Of a stretch of 64,000 bases of DNA, positions 1 through 8,231 are shown piece by piece. Each line of letters opens with the position of its first letter. Position 1 is the stretch's first letter. The stretch covers positions 4,464,001 through 4,528,000 of the forward strand of contig NZ_CP082923.1 in assembly GCF_019931575.1 (NCBI RefSeq), written 5' to 3'. The stretch is from Caulobacter segnis. Its GTDB lineage: Bacteria > Pseudomonadota > Alphaproteobacteria > Caulobacterales > Caulobacteraceae. The notes beneath the pieces were generated by a model, which searched no databases, had not been told where the DNA came from, and saw nothing but the letters and a program-made list of their open reading frames with translations. Position numbers and translations under genes: made by a program.

Positions 1-158
1 CACCCTCGAAAAATCGGACACGCCACGGCGCGTGTCGGGACCTTGGCGCGGACCGGCCCGGACGTCCACACCCTACAAACGGCGATGCCCGCTCCCGGAG
101 AGGTGGATTAGCTGAGGTCGCGCGACCGCCCACGTTTCGTCCGCGCGAGGAGAGTTCG

Positions 159-2405
159 ATGGCCACCAAGTTCCAGACCCAGGACCTGACGTTCACGCTG
201 CGCGCGGGGTTCACGGCCGCGTCGGCTCACGAGATCGCGGTCGCGGACTTCAACGGCGACGGCAAGGCCGACATCGCCCTCTCCTATTTCCTCTATCCGC
301 TGGAGGACCGCGCGGTTCCGATCCGGGTGCTGACCGGGGACGGGACCGGGAACTTCACCGACGCGACGACCGCCCTGTTCGGGGACCAGCCGCCGGTGAC
401 CGTGCACGGCCGCCAGATCGTGGTGGCCGACTTCAACAAGGACGGCCGCGCGGACGCCTTCTTCGCCGACCACGGCTATGACGCCGCGCCGTTCCCCGGC
501 GCGCGCAACGCGCTGGTCCTGTCGTCGGGGGCGACCGGCGTGGTCAACGCCACGTCGCGCCTGCCGACCTTGGCCGACTACAGCCACTCGGCCGCCGCCG
601 GCGACATCGACGGGGACGGCGACATCGACCTCTATGTCGGCAACTACAACGGCGGGACCGAGGAGGCGTCATACATCCTGATCAACGACGGCGCGGCCAA
701 CTTCACCCTGAGCCGCGCGGGCCTGCCGGCCGACATCGTCGCGGGGCAGTACAACTCGCCGGCCAGTCTGCTGTTCGACGCCGACGGCGATGGCGATCTC
801 GACCTGCTGCTGACGCCCAACGAAACCCAAACCCAGAGCGCGCGGCTGCTGAAGAACGACGGCAAGGGTAATTTCACCGCCCTGTCCTCGTTCGCGATGC
901 CCAAGAACGGCGCAACCGAAAGCGTGATCGACGCCAAGGCGGCGGACATCAATGGCGATGGCAAGCTGGATCTGGTGATGACCACGGTCGTCGACCTGTT
1001 CAAGCCGGGCGCGACCCAGATCTGGATCAACGACGGCAAGGGCGGCTTCACCGACGAGACCGCCAGGCGCCTGCCCACGCAAACGACCGAGGACTGGTAC
1101 ACCCGCACCCAGCTGATCGACCTCAACGGCGACGGCCATGTCGACCTCCTGGCGTCGAACAGCCACAAACAGGCGGCATTCCTGAACGACGGCGCCGGCC
1201 GCTTCATCCAGCTGCCCGAGGGCTGGCTGAACATCTCGCAGTACGACCGGCTGCAGGCGGCCGACGTCAATGGCGATGGCCGCGTGGACGTGATCGCCTG
1301 GCGCGGAATCTGGGACGGCGCTGAACACGTCACCGTCCACCTGGCCGCCGACGCCGGGACCAGCGTCAACGGCGGCGCCTCGGCCGACGCCTTGATCGGC
1401 GACGCCCGCGACGAGACCTTGAACGGCCTGGCCGGCGCCGACGTGCTGGCCGGCGGCGCGGGCGACGACACGCTGAGCGGCGGCGACGGGGCCGACATCC
1501 TGATCGGCGGGGCCGGGGCGGACCGGATCGACGGCGGGGCCGGAACCGACGAGGCGCGCTACGGCGGCGCGGCGGCGGACTACACGATCGGGGTCGGCGC
1601 GTCGGGCTGGACCGTCGCCGACACGCGCGCCAATCCGCGCGACGGCGCCGACGTCCTGGTCAATGTCGAAACCCTGCTCTTCGCCGACAAGAGCATCAGC
1701 TTGGGCGACCCCGTGGTGGGCTTGGCGGTCGCCTCCTTGCTGCGGACCAGCGCCGCAGCGGGCGCCGGCGGCGTTCTGACGGCCGATCTCACGGCCAAGA
1801 TCGCCGCCGGCGCCATCACCCAGGCCGCCGCCATCGCCGAGACCGTCAAGGCCGCCGACCAGACGACCTCCGTGGCGACCCTCAGCTACCTGTTCTTCAC
1901 GGGCAAGATCCCGGGCCAGGGCGGGATCGACTATCTGGTCTCGCCGACCGGGCCGAACGGCAACAACCTCAACAGCGCCTACTACCAGACCTTCAATCTT
2001 GAGAACCGCTACATCAATTTCGCGGTCAATCTGGGCAAGGTCGGCGAGGGCGCCGCGAAGTTCACGGCGGACTACGGCGCGCTGACGCTGTTCGAGGCCA
2101 CCCGGAAGGCCTATGCCGCGATCTTCGGCGGCGTTCCGACCGACGCCAAGGTCCACGCCCTGATCGACACCCGCGTCGACTATTTCGCCAGCTATGGCGG
2201 CGACGGCCCCAACGGCGTCGGCGCCAAGGCGGCCATGGTCGGCTGGCTGCTGGCCGAGGCCGAGAAAGCCGATCTCGGCGTCATGGCCCGGTCCAACGCA
2301 GCCTGGCTGACCGACCTGGCGGACGGCTCGGCGCCGTTCGCCATCGATATCCTCGATCCCGCCAAGGGCTACTACAAGGCCGACTTCATCTTCGGCGGCG
2401 GGTAG
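159..2405 (+). CDS. FG-GAP/VCBS + RTX repeat protein with C-terminal RsaA-like anchor domain
   Basis: 748 aa. Residues ~25-400 hold repeated Asp-rich calcium-binding units of the kind DFNGDGKAD, DIDGDGDIDL, DVNGDGRVDV, typical of FG-GAP/VCBS beta-propeller blades. Residues ~410-465 hold RTX nonapeptides such as GGAGDDTLSGGDGAD. The last ~200 residues (from about VASLLRTSAAAG) contain YLFFTGKIPGQGGIDYLV and LNSAYYQTFNLENRYINFAV, which closely resemble the N-terminal LPS-anchoring part of Caulobacter RsaA as I remember it (YQFFTG...[26 protein letters not shown]). There is no N-terminal signal peptide, which with the RTX repeats suggests type I secretion. The likely role is a surface-attached calcium-dependent protein; its ligand is unknown. 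The start has a GAGGAGAG-like ribosome site about 6 bp upstream. Confidence 0.85.
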   Translation: MATKFQTQDLTFTLRAGFTAASAHEIAVADFNGDGKADIALSYFLYPLEDRAVPIRVLTGDGTGNFTDATTALFGDQPPVTVHGRQIVVADFNKDGRADAFFADHGYDAAPFPGARNALVLSSGATGVVNATSRLPTLADYSHSAAAGDIDGDGDIDLYVGNYNGGTEEASYILINDGAANFTLSRAGLPADIVAGQYNSPASLLFDADGDGDLDLLLTPNETQTQSARLLKNDGKGNFTALSSFAMPKNGATESVIDAKAADINGDGKLDLVMTTVVDLFKPGATQIWINDGKGGFTDETARRLPTQTTEDWYTRTQLIDLNGDGHVDLLASNSHKQAAFLNDGAGRFIQLPEGWLNISQYDRLQAADVNGDGRVDVIAWRGIWDGAEHVTVHLAADAGTSVNGGASADALIGDARDETLNGLAGADVLAGGAGDDTLSGGDGADILIGGAGADRIDGGAGTDEARYGGAAADYTIGVGASGWTVADTRANPRDGADVLVNVETLLFADKSISLGDPVVGLAVASLLRTSAAAGAGGVLTADLTAKIAAGAITQAAAIAETVKAADQTTSVATLSYLFFTGKIPGQGGIDYLVSPTGPNGNNLNSAYYQTFNLENRYINFAVNLGKVGEGAAKFTADYGALTLFEATRKAYAAIFGGVPTDAKVHALIDTRVDYFASYGGDGPNGVGAKAAMVGWLLAEAEKADLGVMARSNAAWLTDLADGSAPFAIDILDPAKGYYKADFIFGGG

Positions 2406-2528
2406 TCCGCATTGGCCGATCGCACGGGCGCGACTGGACGTCGGCGCGAACACCGCCACGCATTCGGCCCGCCGGCTCGCGCCAGTCTTGGAATGGCTGT
2501 CGCTCCCCGCTAAGCGCGGCTGAGCAAG

Positions 2529-2652
2529 TGTCGCTGCAACTTGGGCCGATCCCACTAAGGCATTGAAAACCTTATAGGTCGACCCAAGCCACAACCTGAG
2601 AAAACAACCTAACGCTGGCCCGGAAACGCCATTTCCAACTTAAGGCTGGCCC
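2529..2652 (+). repeat. Left transposon end with TnsB-like repeats
   Basis: The terminal TGTCGCTG at 2529-2536 is followed by CAACTTGGGCCGATCCC (2537-2553), a partial copy starting CAACCTGAG (2592-2600), CAACCTAACGCTGGCCC (2605-2621) and CAACTTAAGGCTGGCCC (2636-2652). The copies are in the same orientation, and the last two are 31 bp apart. The innermost copy touches the stop codon of the tniQ remnant. The pattern matches the right end in inverted orientation. Confidence 0.7.
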
Positions 2653-4170
2653 TAGTTCGCGAGTGGCTGCCCCGTGGGGAACATCCTCGCGAAATGAGAC
2701 TCTACCTCCTGTCTACGCCAAAATGGGCCGTAGGAGCGCTGGATGCCGTGATCAACACCGAGACGATCGCGCATGGCTGGCGACACTCGCCATCGCCAAG
2801 CGATCTCGCGCGACGAGATCAGCTCTCGCCCCAGCACATCGACCTGGTCAGCCAGGTAGTCGGGGTGGAGCCGGCCGTTGCTGACCAGCCAGCCCACGTC
2901 GCGTGGAAAGCAATTGAGGTGCTGCTCAACTTCGCCCCGGCTAAAGTTCCTCGGAGTTAGGTGTTCGGAGGGGGCCACAGGCACCACCAGGAGATCCGGT
3001 CGTCGACCACATATGACCTCCCGGCCCAGGGCCTCCGAAACTCGAAGGTCCTTGATGCTCAGCTGACCTGCGGCCCCCTCGTCAGCGTATAGCTTCAGCT
3101 CCCGGCCTAAAGCTGACCTGATAAAGGCGCTCCACGGCTTTCGCTGTCCTCCAATCCCATGAAACAGGTCCTGAAGGCTCAAGGTCCCCATCCCGAACGG
3201 CGCGAAATCGATGCGCGCTCGCAATCGCTCGACAAAGGCTTCGACCTCTGACCGATCGAATTGCGGCAACGGGTGAAGCAGCCTGACGAACTGACATTGG
3301 TTCTCGCTAACCAGGCCCGCGCTGCAAAGCTGAAGCACACCGCTGGCCGGCAACTGGCAGGCCAAGGAAAACTCACGGAGAGACATTCGCTGAGCCAGAC
3401 TACGCGCAGCGAACAGCACATCAGATTTGGCAAGCCAATCGTAATGCCGCTCCTCTCCTCGGGAGCTCACCGGGCTCAGGAGACCGCTCTCCACCAGCTT
3501 TCGGACAGTGGCGTTGTCGACTCTCATCTCCTCGGCCGCTTCACGCACCGTCAGACAGTCAGCAGCCTCTCGGTCCCGCTTGATTCTCTGGATCCCGTGG
3601 CGACAGGGCTCCCAGTCAGAAAGGAGTTTTTCCAGGAGCCGCAGGACGTCGGGAGAGCTCTGCAGGCGCTGACGCAGCCTACTGATGAAGGCGAACTCCT
3701 TGCCCCGGCTCGGCTCAGCAAGATGGTCGAAGCAATATGGGTAATCCCTCAGGAAGTTTACGGCATCCGCCAGAAAGTCGGCCCTGGCCGACGGAGGATG
3801 TTCAGAGAGATTCCACGCACTCCTGGCGCTTGCGATAAAGGAAGCAAAGCTAACTAGGAGCTTGAAGACGTCAGACCGGCGCGCGCCTATCAACAGCGCC
3901 GGGATCTCTACGTCCTCCCCGATTTCCCCCTGCGGATCTACGTTCATTAAGTCCGCAAGGAACTTGAGCGGCTCGCGCGCCTCCAACGGCACAGTGTCCG
4001 TCTTTGCCGACCTCAGATCGAAGTCGCACCGAGCGCAGAGGTGAACCTCCCTCGCGGTGCTCCAAGCCAATCCGGCCCCGCACCTGGGGCACCGGTCGAT
4101 AAGGATAAGGAACTTCGGACCTTTGCCCGCCTGAGCAACTCGCCAACCATTAAATCGAAACTCAACCCCG
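2652..4170 (-). pseudogene. Truncated TniQ-family transposition protein
   Basis: The open frame encodes a TniQ-like zinc-finger segment (CPRCG...CARCDFDLR, with the first two Cys upstream of the only in-frame TTG at 4070) and a long C-terminal region. The C-terminal end (LNCFPRDVGWLVSNGRL, GRELISSREIAWRWRVSP) is strikingly like that of the intact TniQ at 26449-28359 (LNCFPRDVSWLMANGRL, GHELISSREITWRWRVSP). Compared with that 636-aa protein, about 100 N-terminal residues are missing. The stretch before the zinc finger (FRFNGWRV...KGP versus FTFNRRRV...KKGP) also appears internally shortened. No good ATG or ribosome site is seen. Homology fades at about 4170, next to the orphan antitoxin. It is probably a decayed target selector from an older or second element; a functional short TniQ started at TTG 4070 is less likely. 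Confidence 0.7.
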
Positions 4171-4219
4171 ACGTGGCGCTTGCCTAGCCTAATGGACGCA
4201 ACCGTCGGAGAATAACGCC

Positions 4220-4492
4220 ATGCGCATCATGTCCTGCAGCGACCTTCGCAAGAACCTCGCCGCCATGATCGACACGGTGACCACCGACCATGAGCCGGTC
4301 ATCATCACCCGCGATCGGGGCCGTCCAGCCGCGGTGTTGATGTCTTGGGAGGAATTCGCTTCCTATGAGGAGACGAGCTACCTCTTGCGGATTCCCGCAA
4401 ACGCCACGCGTTTACTTAAATCTATCGAGGAATTCGACCGAAAGGCTGACGCTATGGCAAGCGGATTTGCTAAAGAGAACGGCAATCTATAG
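4220..4492 (+). CDS. Phd/YefM-type antitoxin, orphan
   Basis: 90 aa. The N-terminus MRIMSCSDLRKNLAAMID...HEPVIITRDRGRPAAVLMSWEEFAS is the classic Phd/YefM DNA-binding antitoxin fold (SDLRKNLA, then VIITR...PAAVL). An ATG nine bases in (4229) is an alternative start; a GGAG lies upstream of 4220. These antitoxins normally sit just before a RelE/YoeB or Doc toxin, but the next 157 bp hold no toxin-like frame, so this is either an orphan or half of a broken pair. It lies at the breakpoint of the truncated tniQ. Confidence 0.8.
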   Translation: MRIMSCSDLRKNLAAMIDTVTTDHEPVIITRDRGRPAAVLMSWEEFASYEETSYLLRIPANATRLLKSIEEFDRKADAMASGFAKENGNL

Positions 4493-4649
4493 TTGCATAA
4501 AGGTCACTTCTAGAAGTCCGCGCTGCGCCAATTGCGGACATTGAGGCCGATCCAGAAACTAGACCTGCCCGCCATATTCCCGTCAGACACCAAGCGTAGC
4601 CGTCCTGGGGATCGACAAGGTCGGCCTCTCGACCTAACTACTAAGGCGC

Positions 4650-5018
4650 ATGCGACACCTGTTCGCCCTTCTGGCCGTTCTGGCCCTGCTGATCAGCCCG
4701 ATGAGTGTCGCGGCTGCGCAGGTCGAGTGCGCCAAGGCCGGACCGGAGGCCATGGCCAGCATGGATGCGCCGACGGCTAAGTCGATGGACGCCAAGGCCA
4801 CCCATGACCCGTGCTGCGACGAAAACCAAAAGGCTCCGCATGACGGCAAGTCCTGCGCCCAGGTTTGCGCGGCCATGTGCGCGACTATCGCCCCGCTGCC
4901 GGTCTCGGACATCCAGCTGCCGGCCATCGAACCGATGCGCCTGACGGCGGCAGCCTCAAACCCGCTGCGCGCCCACGCGCCGCCGCGGGACGAACGACCA
5001 CCCAAACTGATCGCCTGA
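4650..5018 (+). CDS. Small Cys-rich periplasmic protein of copper operon
   Basis: 122 aa with a clear signal peptide (MRHLFALLAVLALLISPMSVAAA) followed by a short Met/Cys/His-containing domain with CC and C...VC..MC spacing. It precedes another small exported protein and a CusCBA-type efflux operon on the same strand. This suggests periplasmic metal binding or sensing, but that is inference from context; I do not recognise a named family. The Cys pattern could also be stabilised by disulphides. Confidence 0.65.
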   Translation: MRHLFALLAVLALLISPMSVAAAQVECAKAGPEAMASMDAPTAKSMDAKATHDPCCDENQKAPHDGKSCAQVCAAMCATIAPLPVSDIQLPAIEPMRLTAAASNPLRAHAPPRDERPPKLIA

Positions 5019-5154
5019 ACCTGACCTGCGTCTGACGCGGGTCTCTCCCGCGCCGTGTCGGCGCGGGCGCGCCTGCGCGCGTCCGCCTGTCGCCGCGTCC
5101 GGGACCCGAGCGCCGCCTTCGCGCGGCTCTTCGAACCCTTTCTGGACGATCAAA

Positions 5155-5412
5155 ATGCAAATCTCCAAGACCCTGGCCGCCGCCTTCGCCGTGGCCGCTC
5201 TCACCACGATCGCCGGTTCGCCGGCCCTGGCCTCTGCGTCGGACGACGCGGGCTTTACCTATCGGGCCTCGGCGCCGCCGGCCAACCCGAAGGACGTCTT
5301 CCGTCACAACATCAAGGTCCCAGCCCCCGAGGCGAAGACCGACATGGCGATGAAGGACTGCGGTTACCCGATGAAGATGGCGCCCGCGTCCAAGTCGGGT
5401 CACGGCGGCTAA
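5155..5412 (+). CDS. Small exported protein in copper operon
   Basis: 85 aa beginning with a signal peptide (MQISKTLAAAFAVAALTTIAGSPALA). The mature part is about 60 aa, with one Cys, several Met (MAMKDCGYPMKM) and a C-terminal SGHGG. It sits between the Cys-rich protein and the outer-membrane factor of the RND efflux system. It could deliver or buffer periplasmic copper; no family is recognised. Confidence 0.6.
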   Translation: MQISKTLAAAFAVAALTTIAGSPALASASDDAGFTYRASAPPANPKDVFRHNIKVPAPEAKTDMAMKDCGYPMKMAPASKSGHGG

Positions 5413-5496
5413 GGCGGCCGGAGCCTGGTGGGAACACCGCCCGCCAGGCTCCACGCCTGCCGTCCGCCCTCACTTTTCCTCGTGATCGGAACTCCG

Positions 5497-6720
5497 ATGC
5501 GTATCGCCATCACCCTGGCCGCGACCCTGCTCGCCGGCGCGGCCCATGCCGCGCCCCTCACCTACGCCCAGGCCCTCGACACGGCCGCCGCCAACGCGCC
5601 GTCCTTGCGTGCCGCCGCCCTGCAGGTCGAAGCCGCCAAGGCCTCGGCCAAAGCCGCCGGCGCCCTGCCGGATCCCAAGCTCGCCCTCGGCCTCGACAAC
5701 TTCCCGGTCTCGGGTCCGCCAGCCGGCCGGTTCGGAGCCGACGAGATGACCATGGGCCGGGTCGGCTTCAGCCAGGACGTGCCCAGCGCCGCCAAGCGCC
5801 AGGCGCGGATCGGCCGGGCCGAGGCCGACATCGTCACGGCCGGCGCCGAGGGCGCGGTCGAGGCCCGCCAGGTCCGTGTCGCCACGGCGCTCGCCTGGAT
5901 CCAGTTGCTCTACGCCCAGCGCAAAGTCGCCGCCCTGGACGGGGTGGTCGCCCAGCTTGCTCCACTGTGGAGCGCCGCGCCGTCCGGCGTCGCTTCCGGA
6001 CGCTCAAGACCCGCCCAGGCGCTGGAGGCAGCGCAGATGCGCGCCGCCCTGGAGGACCGCCGCAGCGAGGCGGTCTCCGAACTGGGCCGCGCCCGCGCCA
6101 TGCTCGTTCGCTGGACGGGCGACGCTGATCCCCAGGCGGTCGGCGAGGCGCCTGACCTCGATCTCGCGCCCGCCAATCTCAGGGCGGCGATCGACCGCAA
6201 TCCCGTCGTGCTGGCCAAGGACGCCGCCGCCCGCCAAGCCCAGGCCGACGTCGCCCTGGCCAAGGCCGACAAACGTCCCGACTGGAGTTGGGAGGTGGCC
6301 TATCAGCGCCGCGACCCGATGTTCGGCGACATGGTCTCGGCCGGGGTCAGCGTCAGCCTGCCGCTGTGGGGCAAGAGCCGCCAGGACCCGATGATCGCCG
6401 CCCGCGCCGCCAGCGCCGGCCGCGCCGACGCCCAGCGCGAGGACGCCCGCCGGGCGCTGGCCGCCCAGCTCGAAGCCGACCTCGCCGACCACGTCATGCA
6501 CCACGACCAATGGCTGCGGGCGCGAGACACCCTGCTGCCGCTGGCCAAGCAAAGGGCCCAGCTGGAGACCGCCGCCTACGGCGCGGGGACCGCCGGCCTG
6601 CCCGATGTGCTGACCGCCTTCTCGGGCCTCGCCGACGCCCAGCTCACCACCCTCGATCGCGAGGCCGCCGTCGCCGTCGACGCCGCCCGCCTGACCCTGA
6701 CCTACGGAAACGACCAATGA
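5497..6720 (+). CDS. CusC/TolC-type outer-membrane efflux protein
   Basis: 407 aa from the ATG at 5497, chosen because it directly begins a signal peptide (MRIAITLAATLLAGAAHA). The rest is the alpha-helical, Ala/Arg/Gln-rich TolC-like fold with two internal repeats (ALDTAAANAPSLRAAALQVEAAKA...; AAIDRNPVVLAKDAAARQAQADVALAKA). It forms the outer-membrane tunnel of the tripartite metal exporter with the next two genes. Its stop TGA overlaps the start ATG of the adaptor gene (ATGA), indicating translational coupling. Confidence 0.85.
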   Translation: MRIAITLAATLLAGAAHAAPLTYAQALDTAAANAPSLRAAALQVEAAKASAKAAGALPDPKLALGLDNFPVSGPPAGRFGADEMTMGRVGFSQDVPSAAKRQARIGRAEADIVTAGAEGAVEARQVRVATALAWIQLLYAQRKVAALDGVVAQLAPLWSAAPSGVASGRSRPAQALEAAQMRAALEDRRSEAVSELGRARAMLVRWTGDADPQAVGEAPDLDLAPANLRAAIDRNPVVLAKDAAARQAQADVALAKADKRPDWSWEVAYQRRDPMFGDMVSAGVSVSLPLWGKSRQDPMIAARAASAGRADAQREDARRALAAQLEADLADHVMHHDQWLRARDTLLPLAKQRAQLETAAYGAGTAGLPDVLTAFSGLADAQLTTLDREAAVAVDAARLTLTYGNDQ

Positions 6721-8231
6721 CCCCGTCCTCCTCGATGAAGGCGCTGCTCGCGGGCGGCGCCGCCCTGGTCGTCCTGGCCGGAGCCGGCGGCTATGGCCTG
6801 GCCCGCTTGACCGCCAAGCCGGCGATGCCGGCGACCTCGGCCGACGACCGCAAGGTGCTCTACTGGTACGACCCGATGGTCCCGGCCCAGCATTTCGACA
6901 AGCCGGGCAAATCGCCGTTCATGGACATGCAGCTGGTCCCCAAATACGCCGGCGACGCCGAGACCGTCGGTTCGGGGGCGGGCGTCCGCATCGACCCGTC
7001 GGCCGCCCAGAACCTCGGCTTCCGGCTGGCGACCGTGGAGGAAGGCGCGCTCTCCGGCGGCCTGACCGCCACCGGGATCGTCGACTTCAACCAGCGTGAC
7101 ATCGCCGTGGTCCAGGCCCGTAGCGGCGGGTTCGTGCAGCGGGTCTACGGCCGCGCGCCGGGCGACGTGATCGCCGTCGGCGCGCCGCTGGCCGACTTGC
7201 TGGTTCCCGAGTGGGGTGGCGCCCAGGCCGAATATCTCGCCGTCCGGCGGACCGGCGACGTGGCCCTGACCGCCGCCGCCCGCCAGCGCCTGCGCCTGTT
7301 GGGCATCCCCGACGGCGTGGTCGCCAGCCTCGACCGCGACGGCCGGCCACGCACGACGATCACCGTCACCGCGCCGTCGGGCGGGGTGATCTCCAAGCTC
7401 GACGTGCGGGCCGGCATGACCGTGGCCATGGGCCAGACCCTGGCAGAGATCAACGGCCTCTCGAAGGTCTGGGTCACGGCCGCCGTGCCCGAGGCGCAGG
7501 CCGGCCAACTGCGTCCTGGCCAAGGCGTCGGCGTCACCCTGGCGGCCTATCCGGGCGAGACCTTGCGCGGGACGGTCCAGGCCGTGCTCCCGCAGGCCCA
7601 GGGCGACAGCCGCACCTTGCAGGCGCGGATCGAACTCCCCAACCGCGACGGCCGTCTCAAGCCCGGCATGTTCGCCACCATCGCCTTCGATGGGGCGGCC
7701 CGCACCGCTTTGCTGGTGCCGTCCGAGGCGGTGATCCGCACTGGGGCGCGCAACGTGGTGATGCTGGCCGCGGACGGCGGCCGCTACCAAGCTGTCGAGG
7801 TCCGGACGGGTCGCGAGGCCGGCGGCCGAACGGAGATCCTGGCGGGACTGTCTTCGGGTCAGCGGATCATCGCCTCAGGTCAGTTTCTAGTCGACTCCGA
7901 GGCCAGCCTGGCCGGCTTGCAGGTCCAGCCGCTTCCGGCGCCGAACGCGCCGACAGGGCGAAGCGACATGACCATGGCCAAGCCCATGGCGCCGGCCAAA
8001 CCGGCCTTGGCCGAAGCGACCGGCCGCGTCGAGCAGGTGACCAACAATGGCGTCACCCTGTCCCACGGGCCCGTGCCGGCGATCGGCTGGCCGGCCATGA
8101 CCATGGCCTTCCGCGCCGACCCCATGCTGCTGCGCGGCCTGAAGGTCGGCGACCAGGTCAGCTTCGCCTTCGATCCGCCGCCGGCCGCCCCGACGGTCCG
8201 GCGCATCGCCAAGATCGGCGGTGGCGCATGA
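6717..8231 (+). CDS. cusB: CusB-type RND efflux adaptor with fused CusF-like domain
   Basis: 504 aa; the ATG overlaps the upstream stop. Residues ~9-28 form a membrane anchor. A heavy-metal binding segment follows (YWYDPMVPAQ...GKSPFMDMQLVPKY), then the lipoyl/barrel-sandwich hairpin and beta-barrel of a periplasmic adaptor. The last ~75 residues are an extra domain with LSHGPVPAIGWPAMTMAF, which keeps the His, Trp and two Met that bind Cu(I)/Ag(I) in CusF. The protein links the CusC-like channel to the CusA pump, and the fused CusF module probably replaces a free metallochaperone. Confidence 0.9.
   Translation: MTPSSSMKALLAGGAALVVLAGAGGYGLARLTAKPAMPATSADDRKVLYWYDPMVPAQHFDKPGKSPFMDMQLVPKYAGDAETVGSGAGVRIDPSAAQNLGFRLATVEEGALSGGLTATGIVDFNQRDIAVVQARSGGFVQRVYGRAPGDVIAVGAPLADLLVPEWGGAQAEYLAVRRTGDVALTAAARQRLRLLGIPDGVVASLDRDGRPRTTITVTAPSGGVISKLDVRAGMTVAMGQTLAEINGLSKVWVTAAVPEAQAGQLRPGQGVGVTLAAYPGETLRGTVQAVLPQAQGDSRTLQARIELPNRDGRLKPGMFATIAFDGAARTALLVPSEAVIRTGARNVVMLAADGGRYQAVEVRTGREAGGRTEILAGLSSGQRIIASGQFLVDSEASLAGLQVQPLPAPNAPTGRSDMTMAKPMAPAKPALAEATGRVEQVTNNGVTLSHGPVPAIGWPAMTMAFRADPMLLRGLKVGDQVSFAFDPPPAAPTVRRIAKIGGGA

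Noticed and set aside
17..36. Hairpin GACACGC/GCGTGTC at the window start
   Set aside because: Only a 7-bp stem without T-run and without the upstream gene visible; cannot be called a terminator.
644..2594. Long antisense frames opposite the FG-GAP gene and other GC-rich genes
   Set aside because: They mirror the codon periodicity of the sense gene and show no family motifs; shadows of real coding sequence.
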